Source: Patescibacteria group bacterium (GTDB lineage Bacteria; Patescibacteriota; Patescibacteriia; Veblenbacterales; UBA10138). From it: a stretch of 8,617 bases of DNA. Below, piece after piece: positions 1 through 6,108 of this stretch (positions within the stretch are counted from its first letter, which is position 1; the number at the start of each line of letters is the position of its first letter). The notes under the pieces are model-generated. The model was not told where the DNA came from, made no database searches, and was given only the letters and a program-made list of their open reading frames with translations. The DNA is taken from positions 4,164-12,780 of the forward strand of contig DOPF01000057.1 in the NCBI GenBank assembly GCA_003512705.1, written 5' to 3'. The translations under genes and the position numbers were made by a program.

Positions 1-1982
1 CGCGGATCAAGATAGGTAATAGTTTTAGGATTGTGTTTACGTTTTATGAATTCGGGCAAGGAGTTTATCGGGCCGGGGCGGTACAGGGCGACCATGGCCA
101 TAATGTCGGTTACCTTGTTGGGTTTTAATTCGGTTAAATAACGCGTCATGCCGCTAGATGATAATTGAAATAAGCCCATCGTGTTGCCCTCAGCTAAAAG
201 TTTAAATGTCCGCGGGTCATCTAAAGGAATATTATCTAAGTCAATTTTTGTGCCTTTGGTTTTCTGAATAATTTCTACGGCACTGCCCATAATACTCAAG
301 TTTCTAATACCTAGAAAATCCATTTTTACTAAACCGACATTTTCACACGAACCCATGTCGTATTGAGTAATAATATGCATACCGTCAACGTCAAACTGCA
401 GCGGCGTGTAATCGGTTAAGGGGGTGGGGGATATCACCACACCCGCGGCATGAACCGAGGCGTGGCGAGCGCAACCTTCAACTTTTTTAGCTAAATCCAA
501 TAACTTGGTTATTTCAGGATCGGCCGTATAAAGCGTTTTAAGATCGGGATTTTCTTCCATCGCCTTGGAAATAGTCATGGGGAAACCCTGGTGGCCAAAT
601 GGTATCATCTTGGCCACACGGTCGCATAAGCCGTAGGGGTAGCCCAAAGCGCGGCCGACATCTCGGACGGCGGCGCGCGCCATCATAGTTCCAAAAGTAA
701 CTATTTGCGCCACTCGATTAGAGCCATATTTGGCAGTGACATAGGCGATTACTTCATCGCGGCGGTTATCGGCAAAGTCCATATCAATATCCGGGGGGCT
801 GGGCCGGTCGGGGTTTAAAAATCTTTCAAACGGTAAGCGGTATGCTAACGGATTAATGGAAGTTATGCCCAGCAGGTAAGAAACTAAACTTCCGGCCGCC
901 GAACCGCGAGTGGCCGTAATAATGTCGTGGTTGCGCGCCCAGTTAACAAAGTCGGCCACCACCAAAAAATAACTGGCATAGCCCTTGGACATGATTACTT
1001 TTAACTCGTATTCAATGCGATCGCGAATATCGTCGCTGACCCCATTAGGGTATTTTTTAGTTAAGCCGTCTTCGGTTAGAAGTCGCAAGTAAACCTCGGG
1101 GGTTTCGTTTTTGGGGGTGGGATAGGCGGGAAAGGAGCGGGACTCTAAAGCTAAGTCCATATTTAATGTATCGGCTAATTCGCCCGTTGCGGCCAAAGCC
1201 TCCGAAAACTCGGGCAAATCTTTTTTCATCTCGGCCTCACTTTTTAAGCTAGTATTAAGCTGCCGCATATCAAGTCGGTCGGTCTCCATAACCTTTTTAC
1301 CGGTTTGTATGCAAACTAAAATATCCTGTGCCTCGGCGTCCTCGGCTCTTAAGTAATGAGCATCGTTGGTCGCCACCAAAGGTATGCCCATTTCCTTACC
1401 CAACTCAAGCAACCGTTGGTTAACTTTTACTTGTTCGGTTAGTTCCGGGTGGGCTTGCACTTCCAAATAAAAATTATCAACACCAAAAATCTTTAAATAT
1501 TTACTAATTAACTCCTTGGCCTTGGCCAAATCACCCGCCATTAAAGCTTGAGGAATATTGCCTTTTAAGCAAGCCGATAAAGCCACCAGGCCCTGACTGT
1601 ATTCGGCTAAAATTTCCCAGTCGATGCGGGGCCGATAATAAAAACCCTCTAAGTGAGCAATACTTACCAATTTAAGAAGATTGTGGTAGCCAGTGGCATT
1701 ACGCGCTAGCAACACAATGTGATTATTTTGGTCATCAATTTTATGCTCGCGATCTTTGCGGCGGCGCGGCGCTAAATATGTTTCCACGCCGATTATGGGT
1801 TTTATGTTTTGGTTAAGAGCTTCTTTATAAAATTCAACCGCGCCATACATAGAACCATGGTCAGTTAAGGCTACCGCTGGTTGGCCTAATTTTTTTACAT
1901 GCGAAATCAACTCAGGGATTTTGGGCAATCCGTCGAGTAGCGAGTAATGGGAGTGCACGTGTAGATGTACGAACTTTGACAT
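1..1982 (-). CDS. dnaE: DNA polymerase III subunit alpha, N-terminal 660 residues (cut by window edge)
   Basis: This is the catalytic subunit of the replicative DNA polymerase, which extends the new strand from dNTPs in the replisome. The PHP domain opens the protein: HLHVHSHYSLLDG at residues 6-18 and TDHG at 40-43 keep the metal-binding histidines and aspartate. The polymerase palm carries PDIDMDF, whose catalytic aspartates fall at residues 398 and 400, and KMDFLG, whose aspartate is residue 555; these numbers nearly match E. coli DnaE (401, 403, 555). RPGPINSLPEF lies near the cut end. The C-terminal part (rest of fingers, HhH, OB fold, tau-binding tail) is outside the window, so integrity and possible inteins there cannot be judged. 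The ATG at 1980-1982 starts directly before the PHP motif, as expected. No Shine-Dalgarno is visible; an extended -10 lies 13 bases upstream. The gene diverges from the 54-codon gene at 2148. Family assignment is essentially certain. Confidence 0.97.
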   Translation of the reverse strand, partial: MSKFVHLHVHSHYSLLDGLPKIPELISHVKKLGQPAVALTDHGSMYGAVEFYKEALNQNIKPIIGVETYLAPRRRKDREHKIDDQNNHIVLLARNATGYHNLLKLVSIAHLEGFYYRPRIDWEILAEYSQGLVALSACLKGNIPQALMAGDLAKAKELISKYLKIFGVDNFYLEVQAHPELTEQVKVNQRLLELGKEMGIPLVATNDAHYLRAEDAEAQDILVCIQTGKKVMETDRLDMRQLNTSLKSEAEMKKDLPEFSEALAATGELADTLNMDLALESRSFPAYPTPKNETPEVYLRLLTEDGLTKKYPNGVSDDIRDRIEYELKVIMSKGYASYFLVVADFVNWARNHDIITATRGSAAGSLVSYLLGITSINPLAYRLPFERFLNPDRPSPPDIDMDFADNRRDEVIAYVTAKYGSNRVAQIVTFGTMMARAAVRDVGRALGYPYGLCDRVAKMIPFGHQGFPMTISKAMEENPDLKTLYTADPEITKLLDLAKKVEGCARHASVHAAGVVISPTPLTDYTPLQFDVDGMHIITQYDMGSCENVGLVKMDFLGIRNLSIMGSAVEIIQKTKGTKIDLDNIPLDDPRTFKLLAEGNTMGLFQLSSSGMTRYLTELKPNKVTDIMAMVALYRPGPINSLPEFIKRKHNPKTITYLDP

Positions 1983-1995
1983 ATATTCTAGGGTT

Positions 1996-2004
1996 ACTTT
2001 AACA
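1996..2004 (-). promoter_or_regulatory. candidate dnaE promoter, extended -10
   Basis: On the minus strand the string TGTTAAAGT gives an extended -10 (TGn followed by TAAAGT at 1996-2001). It ends 13 bases before the dnaE ATG, so the predicted leader would be only about 6-7 bases. A weak -35-like CTGTCA sits 15 bases upstream. The -35 is poor, so the call rests on the TGn motif and on position. Confidence 0.35.
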
Positions 2005-2015
2005 TAAATTCGCAC

Positions 2016-2042
2016 TTGACAGGAAGTACCTATTGGTATAAT
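2016..2042 (+). promoter_or_regulatory. strong sigma70-type promoter for the 54-codon gene
   Basis: A perfect TTGACA (2016-2021) and a perfect TATAAT (2037-2042) are separated by 15 bases, and TGG just before the -10 makes it an extended -10. The 15-base spacer is shorter than the usual 17, which the TGn element may compensate. Predicted transcription start is near 2049, giving a leader of about 98 bases before the ATG at 2148. It is divergent from dnaE. Confidence 0.7.
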
Positions 2043-2054
2043 GTTAAGCGTTAC

Positions 2055-2116
2055 TGTGCCGGCTATTTTAGCACATTAACAACACTAAATCACGCCTCAA
2101 ACAGAAAAGTTTGGGG
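2055..2116 (+). promoter_or_regulatory. structured 5' leader (two hairpins) of the 54-codon gene
   Basis: Two stem-loops can be drawn in the predicted leader. The first pairs TGTGC (2055-2059) with GCACA (2071-2075); at DNA level TGTTAA (2042-2047) and TTAACA (2076-2081) extend it across a 7-base bulge. The second pairs CCTCAAAC (2095-2102) with GTTTGGGG (2109-2116), eight pairs including one G-U, around an AGAAAA loop. Neither hides the ribosome binding site as drawn and neither is followed by a T run. I do not recognise a known riboswitch class. Confidence 0.35.
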
Positions 2117-2133
2117 AAACACTCACTTAACAT

Positions 2134-2140
2134 AAGGAGA
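2134..2140 (+). promoter_or_regulatory. ribosome binding site of the 54-codon gene
   Basis: AAGGAGA lies with its GGAG ending 8 bases before the ATG at 2148, an almost ideal Shine-Dalgarno. It decides the start of this small gene and stands out because most other genes in the window show no such site. Confidence 0.8.
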
Positions 2141-2147
2141 TACGGCG

Positions 2148-2312
2148 ATGGAGAAAAACATTGTCGTGGGTCAGGATTTAACGCCTGACTGGCTTAAGAA
2201 ATATTACCGGAAAAAACAGGAACTAGATCGGCAGCTGATACAGGGATTAGAACATCCCGGTAAGGGATTGACGCTGGATCAGTTACAGACCTTTCTGAGG
2301 CTATGGCTGTAA
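2148..2312 (+). CDS. small 54-residue protein of unknown function
   Basis: The reading frame begins MEKNIVVGQDLTPDWL, continues with a charged, probably helical middle (YYRKKQELDRQL at residues 19-30) and ends with GLTLDQLQTFLRLWL and a TAA. It has no signal peptide, membrane segment or cysteine. Coding status is supported by a consensus promoter at 2016-2042, a well-spaced AAGGAG and a protein-like amphipathic composition. I do not recognise a named family. From memory, short proteins with an LTxDQLQxF-type C-terminus occur in other candidate-phyla genomes, often running on a few residues further, so this copy could be slightly shortened; that recollection is unverified. It stands alone, divergent from dnaE, and is followed by 175 bases without a clear gene. 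A DNA- or RNA-binding or inhibitor role would be pure speculation. Confidence 0.7.
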   Translation: MEKNIVVGQDLTPDWLKKYYRKKQELDRQLIQGLEHPGKGLTLDQLQTFLRLWL

Positions 2313-2348
2313 CTTTATATCCGCGGTCGTCTCGGCCACGTAGCAAAA

Positions 2349-2374
2349 ACTATGATATATCATTATATCATAGT
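2349..2374. repeat. perfect 11-bp inverted repeat with TCAT centre
   Basis: ACTATGATATA (2349-2359) and TATATCATAGT (2364-2374) are exact reverse complements around TCAT. It lies in the 175-base gap between the 54-codon gene and the 3' end of the membrane protein gene. No T run follows on either strand, so it does not look like an intrinsic terminator; an operator or a processing hairpin are alternatives. The rest of 2313-2487 holds no gene I can support. Confidence 0.75.
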
Positions 2375-2434
2375 GGGCGCGGGTGAGGAGAATATTGGAC
2401 GGCCTAATCAACACTGATGATGGCGTGTAAATAC

Positions 2435-2472
2435 AAGCAAAAAAACTTTACTCACAACTAGTAGATAGCCTG
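2435..2472 (-). terminator. weak candidate terminator of the small membrane protein gene
   Basis: Downstream of the minus-strand stop, a short stem TACT/AGTA is followed after AAG by seven T residues on the minus strand. The stem has only four strong pairs, so this is a tentative call resting mainly on the T run and on position. Confidence 0.25.
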
Positions 2473-2487
2473 GTGGGGTACGAGTGT

Positions 2488-2778
2488 TTATTTTTTTCTA
2501 CTCCTTCTACTATTTTTTTTATTTGCGAATAAACTAACCAGCTCTTTTACCCCCATTGCCAGCACTGGCAAGTAGGCAGCCAGGCCATCAATTTTTTGTC
2601 GGGCCAAGGTTACAAAATCGTCTACCTTTTTAACCTTGTTTTCAATACTTTCAACCAATTTAACCAGCTGGCGAATAATAATTAAAAAATAAATGAGTAT
2701 CCACCCCAAAATAAAAGCCAGGCCAAAAATGGAAATGGCCAGGGTAATATTCAGAATATCGCGACTCTCAGCCAGCAT
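2488..2778 (-). CDS. small membrane protein with amphipathic helix, unknown function
   Basis: The 96-residue protein has a strong membrane segment at about residues 10-35 (rich in I, L and F, around GWILIYFLIII). A heptad-like charged stretch follows at 38-62 (LVKLVESIENKVKKVDDF), then a second, weaker hydrophobic region at 64-86 and a basic tail (KKNSRRSRKK). The layout resembles small DUF948-like membrane-anchored coiled-coil proteins, but I cannot assign it firmly. The start is the ATG at 2776-2778; an extended -10 (TGGTATACT) ends six bases before it, so the message is probably leaderless. It is transcribed divergently from the RodA unit and shares the 2779-2900 control region with it. 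The basic tail suggests a cytoplasmic C-terminus. Confidence 0.75.
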   Translation of the reverse strand: MLAESRDILNITLAISIFGLAFILGWILIYFLIIIRQLVKLVESIENKVKKVDDFVTLARQKIDGLAAYLPVLAMGVKELVSLFANKKNSRRSRKK

Positions 2779-2784
2779 GTTCCT

Positions 2785-2793
2785 AGTATACCA
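2785..2793 (-). promoter_or_regulatory. extended -10 promoter abutting the start codon at 2778
   Basis: On the minus strand TGGTATACT (hexamer TATACT at 2785-2790) is followed by AGGAAC and then ATG. With a start about 7 bases past the -10, transcription would begin at or next to the A of the ATG. No convincing -35 is present. AGGA is too close to the ATG to serve as an efficient Shine-Dalgarno. Confidence 0.5.
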
Positions 2794-2800
2794 CGCGGGA

Positions 2801-2829
2801 TTGGAATGGGGGAGGGGGTGTGGTAAAAT
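2801..2829 (+). promoter_or_regulatory. promoter of the rodA unit
   Basis: TTGGAA (2801-2806), a 17-base spacer and TAAAAT (2824-2829) preceded by TGG form a good extended -10 promoter. The predicted start is near 2836, leaving a leader of about 65 bases before the ATG at 2901. The leader is AT-rich with several TTTTGA repeats and contains a tiny ATG-to-TAA frame at 2834-2857. Confidence 0.55.
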
Positions 2830-2900
2830 AGTAATGACCTTGAAACCTGAAGCCTAAAACAATTTTTGACTTTTGAATTTTAAATTTTGATTTGACGTTT

Positions 2901-3758
2901 ATGCCCGATATATCACCAAATTTAGCTCCACCCGATTTGACCCAAGCCGAGTTCAAAACCGGTTATTGGCTGTATGAACACCATAGTTTGTTCAAAAAAA
3001 TTGTCGTGTGGTGTTTGGTGGTAGTGTGTGTGGGTTTATGGGGGTATGCGAGTATAAAATTTATAAGCTACCTAGCGACCATCAAAGCTCATGAGCAAAT
3101 GCTGGTTAGCTTAGTCGGTGAAACCCTAGACACCACCGACATCCATGAGCGCAACAAAGCTCAAGACATCGAGGTCGTCAGCGTTATGGCCGTTCCATCG
3201 GGCACGAATTATGATTTAGTGGCGTTGGTGCGCAACCCCAATTTACAGTGGTCGGCAAATAGAGTGACTTTTACTTTCACGTCCGGCGGCGAGGCTAAAG
3301 CCCAGGGGGAAGACTTTATATTACCACTGGCGGAAAAATATATTTTTGTACCCGATGTAGATTTGCCGGGCAGTATAACCGATATAGTTTTATCAGTTGA
3401 TAAAGTGGAGTGGCAGAGGATTAAAAATTTTAAAGATTTTCCCATTACTGATTTTACAATATCTAAACAACAGTTAGATAATTTGGCTGATTTATCAGAT
3501 AATTCTCAAGTGGGCAGTCGGTTGACTTTTGATTTAACCAACAATAGCGCTTATAGTTTTTGGCAGGTGGTGGTAGTCGCCATTCTTAAATCTGGTGCCG
3601 GTGTGGTGGGCATTGCTTCGCGAATAGTGGATAATTTTGACAGCGGCCAAACCCAACCGTTGACGTTTTTTTGGGACTTCAACTCGGCCAATGTAACTAA
3701 TATAGAGGTGAAAGCCGAAGTCAACGTGTTGGATCAAAGTGTGTTTAAGGCCTTGTAG
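2901..3758 (+). CDS. single-pass membrane protein with extracytoplasmic beta-rich domain, RodA neighbour
   Basis: The 285-residue protein (counted from the ATG at 2901) has a cytoplasmic N-terminus of about 33 residues, one membrane segment at about 34-58 (IVVWCLVVVCVGLWGYA), and a long outer part. That part looks like two beta-sandwich units: about 90-170 (contains YDLVALVRNPNLQWSANRV) and about 205-280 (contains LTFDLTNNSAYSFWQVVVV and DSGQTQPLTFFW). The N-P-N and N-N-S turns followed by alternating hydrophobic strands recall LEA/WHy- or FxLYD-like domains; this is a judgement from pattern, not a confirmed match. An in-frame TTG at 2892 could add three residues, but the ATG is preferred; no Shine-Dalgarno precedes either. 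It is separated from the RodA gene by only three bases, so the two are surely co-transcribed and probably translationally coupled, which hints at a role in cell wall synthesis or shape. Confidence 0.85.
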   Translation: MPDISPNLAPPDLTQAEFKTGYWLYEHHSLFKKIVVWCLVVVCVGLWGYASIKFISYLATIKAHEQMLVSLVGETLDTTDIHERNKAQDIEVVSVMAVPSGTNYDLVALVRNPNLQWSANRVTFTFTSGGEAKAQGEDFILPLAEKYIFVPDVDLPGSITDIVLSVDKVEWQRIKNFKDFPITDFTISKQQLDNLADLSDNSQVGSRLTFDLTNNSAYSFWQVVVVAILKSGAGVVGIASRIVDNFDSGQTQPLTFFWDFNSANVTNIEVKAEVNVLDQSVFKAL

Positions 3759-3761
3759 TAT

Positions 3762-4883
3762 ATGACCAGACGCCTGGCTAAGATATTTGCCGGTTGGGAC
3801 TGGATTTTGTTGGCCGCGTCGTTGATTTTAATATTAGTTGGATTAGCATCACATTATGCCTCCGCTTTAGGCGAAGGCATACCACTGGGTGATTCTATAT
3901 TTGCCAAGCAAGCCGTTGCCGCCGCCATCGGCTTAGTGGCGCTGCTTATAGCCAGCCAAGTAGATTTTAATGTTTACCGTTCCTGGGCCAGGCTGCTTTA
4001 TGTTTTTATGATATTAATCTTGGGAACGGTGCTAATTTTCGGGGAGCAGGTTAGAGGTACGCGGGGCTGGTTTTTGCTTGGCGGTTTAAGTTTTCAACCA
4101 GTGGAGTTAGCTAAACTCTTATTTATCATATCTTTAGCGGCCTATTTAGCATACTTAGGGCCGCCGCTAAATTTTAAAAAAACCCTTGGCAGCTCCCTAA
4201 TACTGTTGCCACCGCTGTTACTGGTATTGTGGCAGCCCGATTTTGGGTCGGCGGCGCTGTTAGCATTAATTTTTTTGGCCATGCTGGCGACGGTGCCAAA
4301 ACGCCGCCGTTGGTGGTTATGGGCCGGCGCGCTAATAATTGTAGTTATGAGCTTAACCTGGTTGGGGTTAAAAGATTATCAAAAATCTCGATTGCAGGTT
4401 TTCTTAAATCCACACTTAAATCCGCTAGGAACCGGCTACAACGTCACGCAGTCGGTAATCGCCGTTGGCTCGGGTCAGTGGTTAGGGCGCGGCTTGGGCT
4501 TGGGCACGCAAAGTCAATTGGATTTCTTGCCTGAACAGCAGACCGATTTTATCTTCGCCAGCGTCGCCGAAGAATTGGGTTTGGTAGGGGCCGGATTAGT
4601 GCTGGTTTTATTTGGCGTTTGGTTTGCTCGCGTAATTAGATTAATGAGACGACTGCGCGATGATTTTTCTTTGTTAGTGACGGGCGGCATTGCCGGTATC
4701 GTCTTTATACAAGTGGCGCTTAACATCAGTATGAATATGGGTATGGCGCCGGTCATTGGTTTACCACTGCCATTTTTATCAAGCGGAGGTTCGTCTTTAG
4801 TTATCACCATGCTGGCCGTGGGTATGCTAGAAAATTTAGCCCGCCATTATTCTGGGCAGGCGCCGTTTGCCGTAAACTACTAG
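3762..4883 (+). CDS. rodA: RodA-type SEDS peptidoglycan glycosyltransferase
   Basis: SEDS proteins polymerise lipid II into glycan strands in the membrane; RodA works in the elongation machinery with a class B PBP, FtsW in division. The 373 residues match the family's usual length and show about ten hydrophobic segments. Diagnostic motifs are FQPVELAKL (111-119), QPDFGSA (158-164), TQSQLDFLPEQQTDFIFA (249-266) and MNMGMAPVIGLPLPFLSSGG (324-343). The aspartate of TDFIF is residue 262, the position I associate with the essential aspartate of E. coli RodA. The FLPEQQTDFIF and GMAPVIGLPLPF wording favours RodA over FtsW, but the split is not absolute. No penicillin-binding protein gene is adjacent in this window; instead the upstream partner is the membrane-anchored beta-rich protein. 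Start ATG at 3762 lies three bases after that gene's TAG. No strong terminator is visible after the TAG. Confidence 0.93.
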   Translation: MTRRLAKIFAGWDWILLAASLILILVGLASHYASALGEGIPLGDSIFAKQAVAAAIGLVALLIASQVDFNVYRSWARLLYVFMILILGTVLIFGEQVRGTRGWFLLGGLSFQPVELAKLLFIISLAAYLAYLGPPLNFKKTLGSSLILLPPLLLVLWQPDFGSAALLALIFLAMLATVPKRRRWWLWAGALIIVVMSLTWLGLKDYQKSRLQVFLNPHLNPLGTGYNVTQSVIAVGSGQWLGRGLGLGTQSQLDFLPEQQTDFIFASVAEELGLVGAGLVLVLFGVWFARVIRLMRRLRDDFSLLVTGGIAGIVFIQVALNISMNMGMAPVIGLPLPFLSSGGSSLVITMLAVGMLENLARHYSGQAPFAVNY

Positions 4884-4932
4884 TAATTTTTGTTTAACTA
4901 AAGCGAACATTGTCTGTTTTAGGTTATTTTGC

Positions 4933-4962
4933 TTGACAGCGGTGTTAAATTAGTGCTAAACT
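4933..4962 (+). promoter_or_regulatory. promoter of the zinc-ribbon gene
   Basis: Perfect TTGACA (4933-4938), an 18-base spacer and TAAACT (4957-4962) preceded by TGC give an extended -10 promoter. The hexamer ends 19 bases before the ATG at 4982, so the leader is about 12 bases, with no Shine-Dalgarno in it. Confidence 0.65.
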
Positions 4963-4981
4963 AAATACATAATCAGAAACT

Positions 4982-5308
4982 ATGAAGAGTGACCCGCGCA
5001 AGCGTCTTCCCCAACAACCCAGCGACGGCTTAAAGCTGATCTCGTATTGTCCATTATGTGAAAAATCGTATAATCCGTTGCGGGCGCGTATTTTGGATGA
5101 ACGCGATGGCGCGCATTTAGTGCATATACAATGTGCCGAGTGTGGCAGCTCGATTGTGGCGTTAATTATGACATCAAGTTTGGGTGTAACTTCGGTGGGG
5201 TTAATTACCGATTTAACTGGTGATGATGTATTGCGGTTTAAGGACGAAGGCAAGCTGACCGCCGATGAGGTTTTAAGTTTCCATAGTCTGCTTTATTCAA
5301 ATAATTAG
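4982..5308 (+). CDS. zinc-ribbon protein of unknown function
   Basis: The 108-residue soluble protein has two CxxC knuckles, CPLC at 23-26 and CAEC at 51-54, about 24 residues apart, which should bind one zinc as a zinc ribbon. Between them lies a segment with alternating hydrophobics (HLVHIQ). The C-terminal half (SIVALIMTSSLGVTSVGLITDLTGDDVLRF in outline, residues 57-86) looks like beta strands followed by a helix (93-105). The N-terminus (KSDPRKRLPQQP) is basic and probably flexible. I do not recognise a named family. The gene has its own consensus promoter and is closed by a hairpin terminator, so it is probably a separate transcript from rplY downstream. The proximity to ribosomal protein genes and the ribbon fold would fit a nucleic-acid or ribosome-associated role, but that is only a guess. 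Confidence 0.8.
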   Translation: MKSDPRKRLPQQPSDGLKLISYCPLCEKSYNPLRARILDERDGAHLVHIQCAECGSSIVALIMTSSLGVTSVGLITDLTGDDVLRFKDEGKLTADEVLSFHSLLYSNN

Positions 5309-5324
5309 ATACAGGCTTTAGGCT

Positions 5325-5349
5325 ACCGGAGCCCTTGCCGGTTTTTTTT
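5325..5349 (+). terminator. intrinsic terminator after the zinc-ribbon gene
   Basis: ACCGG (5325-5329) pairs with CCGGT (5338-5342) around an 8-base loop and runs into eight T residues (5342-5349). The stem is short but GC-rich. It lies 16 bases after the TAG at 5308 and overlaps the -35 region of the candidate rplY promoter. Confidence 0.7.
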
Positions 5350-5363
5350 GGTTATGTTAGTAT
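5335..5363 (+). promoter_or_regulatory. candidate rplY promoter overlapping the upstream terminator
   Basis: TTGCCG (5335-5340, four of six matches to consensus), a 17-base spacer and TAGTAT (5358-5363) preceded by TGT make an extended -10 promoter. The -35 sits inside the terminator loop and 3' arm. The hexamer ends 14 bases before the ATG at 5378, giving a predicted leader of about 8 bases. Confidence 0.45.
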
Positions 5364-5377
5364 CTTGAGACGCATAT

Positions 5378-6094
5378 ATGCTCGAACTTAAGTTAACAGC
5401 CCGCGCTATTACGGGTAAGAAAGTTAGACAGTTGCGACAGGCCGGACAAATTCCGGCGGTTGTCTATGGACATGGTTTAAAGCCAACCTCAGTGCAAGTT
5501 GACTATCTAACTTTTGATAAAATTTATCGCCAGGTTGGCGGCAGTTCCTTGGTTGATTTAGTATTGGGTGAGGGTAAGCCAGTTAAGGCGCTAATTCAGG
5601 AGGTAGCGCTACATCCGGTGACCGGCAAGTATGACCATATTGATTTTCATCAAGTCAGGATGGATGAAAAAATTTCCGCCGAGGTGCCCATTATGTTTAC
5701 CGGTGAATCTAAAGCGGTTAAGGAGCGGGGAGGTATTTTAGTCAAGAATATCAATCAACTTAAAATTGAGTGTTTGCCCCAAGATTTACAACATGAAATT
5801 CAGGTTGATTTATCACCACTGGACGACTTCACCAAGTCAATTCAAGTTAAGGACCTTAAATTACCCAGCGCTTGGCATGTGCTAGCAAGTGCCGACGAGT
5901 TAGTGGTCGGTGTTGAAGAGCCGAGGGTAGAGGAAGTGGTAACCGCGGCGCCAGTTGAGGATGTATCACAAGTTGAAGGTGTAGCTGATAAACCCAAAGA
6001 GGGCGCCGATGCCCCAGCGGGAGATAAAGAAGATATAGCGCGTAAGGACAAGGAAGTAAAGCCAGAAACGAAGGAGAAAAAGGCTAAGGAATAA
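5378..6094 (+). CDS. rplY: 50S ribosomal protein bL25, long (TL5/Ctc-type) form
   Basis: bL25 binds 5S rRNA in the large subunit. The N-terminal domain (residues 1-92) contains GKKVRQLRQAGQIPAVVYGHG and ALIQEVALHPVTGKYDHIDF in outline, with the typical IPAVVYG and HxDF blocks. The second beta domain (about 100-182) marks the long CTC/TL5 form; it includes VPIMFTGESKAV and ends in ADELVVGVEEP. Residues 183-238 are an extra low-complexity tail, first acidic with V, A and E, then lysine- and glutamate-rich (KEKKAKE at the end), likely disordered. The ATG at 5378 opens directly on the family N-terminus (MLELKLTARAITGKK); only GAG upstream could act as a weak Shine-Dalgarno. The gene converges with the minus-strand release factor genes and ends before a strong hairpin terminator. 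Confidence 0.96.
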   Translation: MLELKLTARAITGKKVRQLRQAGQIPAVVYGHGLKPTSVQVDYLTFDKIYRQVGGSSLVDLVLGEGKPVKALIQEVALHPVTGKYDHIDFHQVRMDEKISAEVPIMFTGESKAVKERGGILVKNINQLKIECLPQDLQHEIQVDLSPLDDFTKSIQVKDLKLPSAWHVLASADELVVGVEEPRVEEVVTAAPVEDVSQVEGVADKPKEGADAPAGDKEDIARKDKEVKPETKEKKAKE

Positions 6095-6108
6095 ATTCTA
6101 ACATAAAT

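Noticed and set aside
2303..2386. Short plus-strand frame (ATG at 2303) overlapping the end of the 54-codon gene.
   Set aside because: Its only Shine-Dalgarno-like bases are too close, it runs through the palindrome, and its 27 residues do not look like a conserved protein.
2383..2430. GGAG with a TTG-started 11-codon frame after the inverted repeat.
   Set aside because: Too short, rare start codon, spacing of only four bases; nothing else supports translation.
2313..2487. Considered a tRNA or a known structured RNA in the gap after the 54-codon gene.
   Set aside because: No T-loop GTTCRA motif, acceptor stem or other recognisable consensus could be found on either strand.
3209..3737. Two minus-strand open frames (3209-3445 and 3534-3737) inside the beta-rich membrane protein gene.
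   Set aside because: Antisense shadows of a well-supported gene, with no promoter or ribosome site and no recognisable domain.
4229..4810. Frames on both strands within rodA.
   Set aside because: Shadows of a clearly conserved SEDS gene; their translations have no protein-like pattern.
4884..4930. Possible terminator after rodA (CTAAA pairing with TTTAG).
   Set aside because: The stem is only about five AT-rich pairs with a 13-base or longer loop and is not followed by a real T run.
4945..5253. Minus-strand open frame across the zinc-ribbon gene.
   Set aside because: The plus frame has CxxC knuckles, a consensus promoter and a terminator; the minus frame overlaps the promoter and has none of these.
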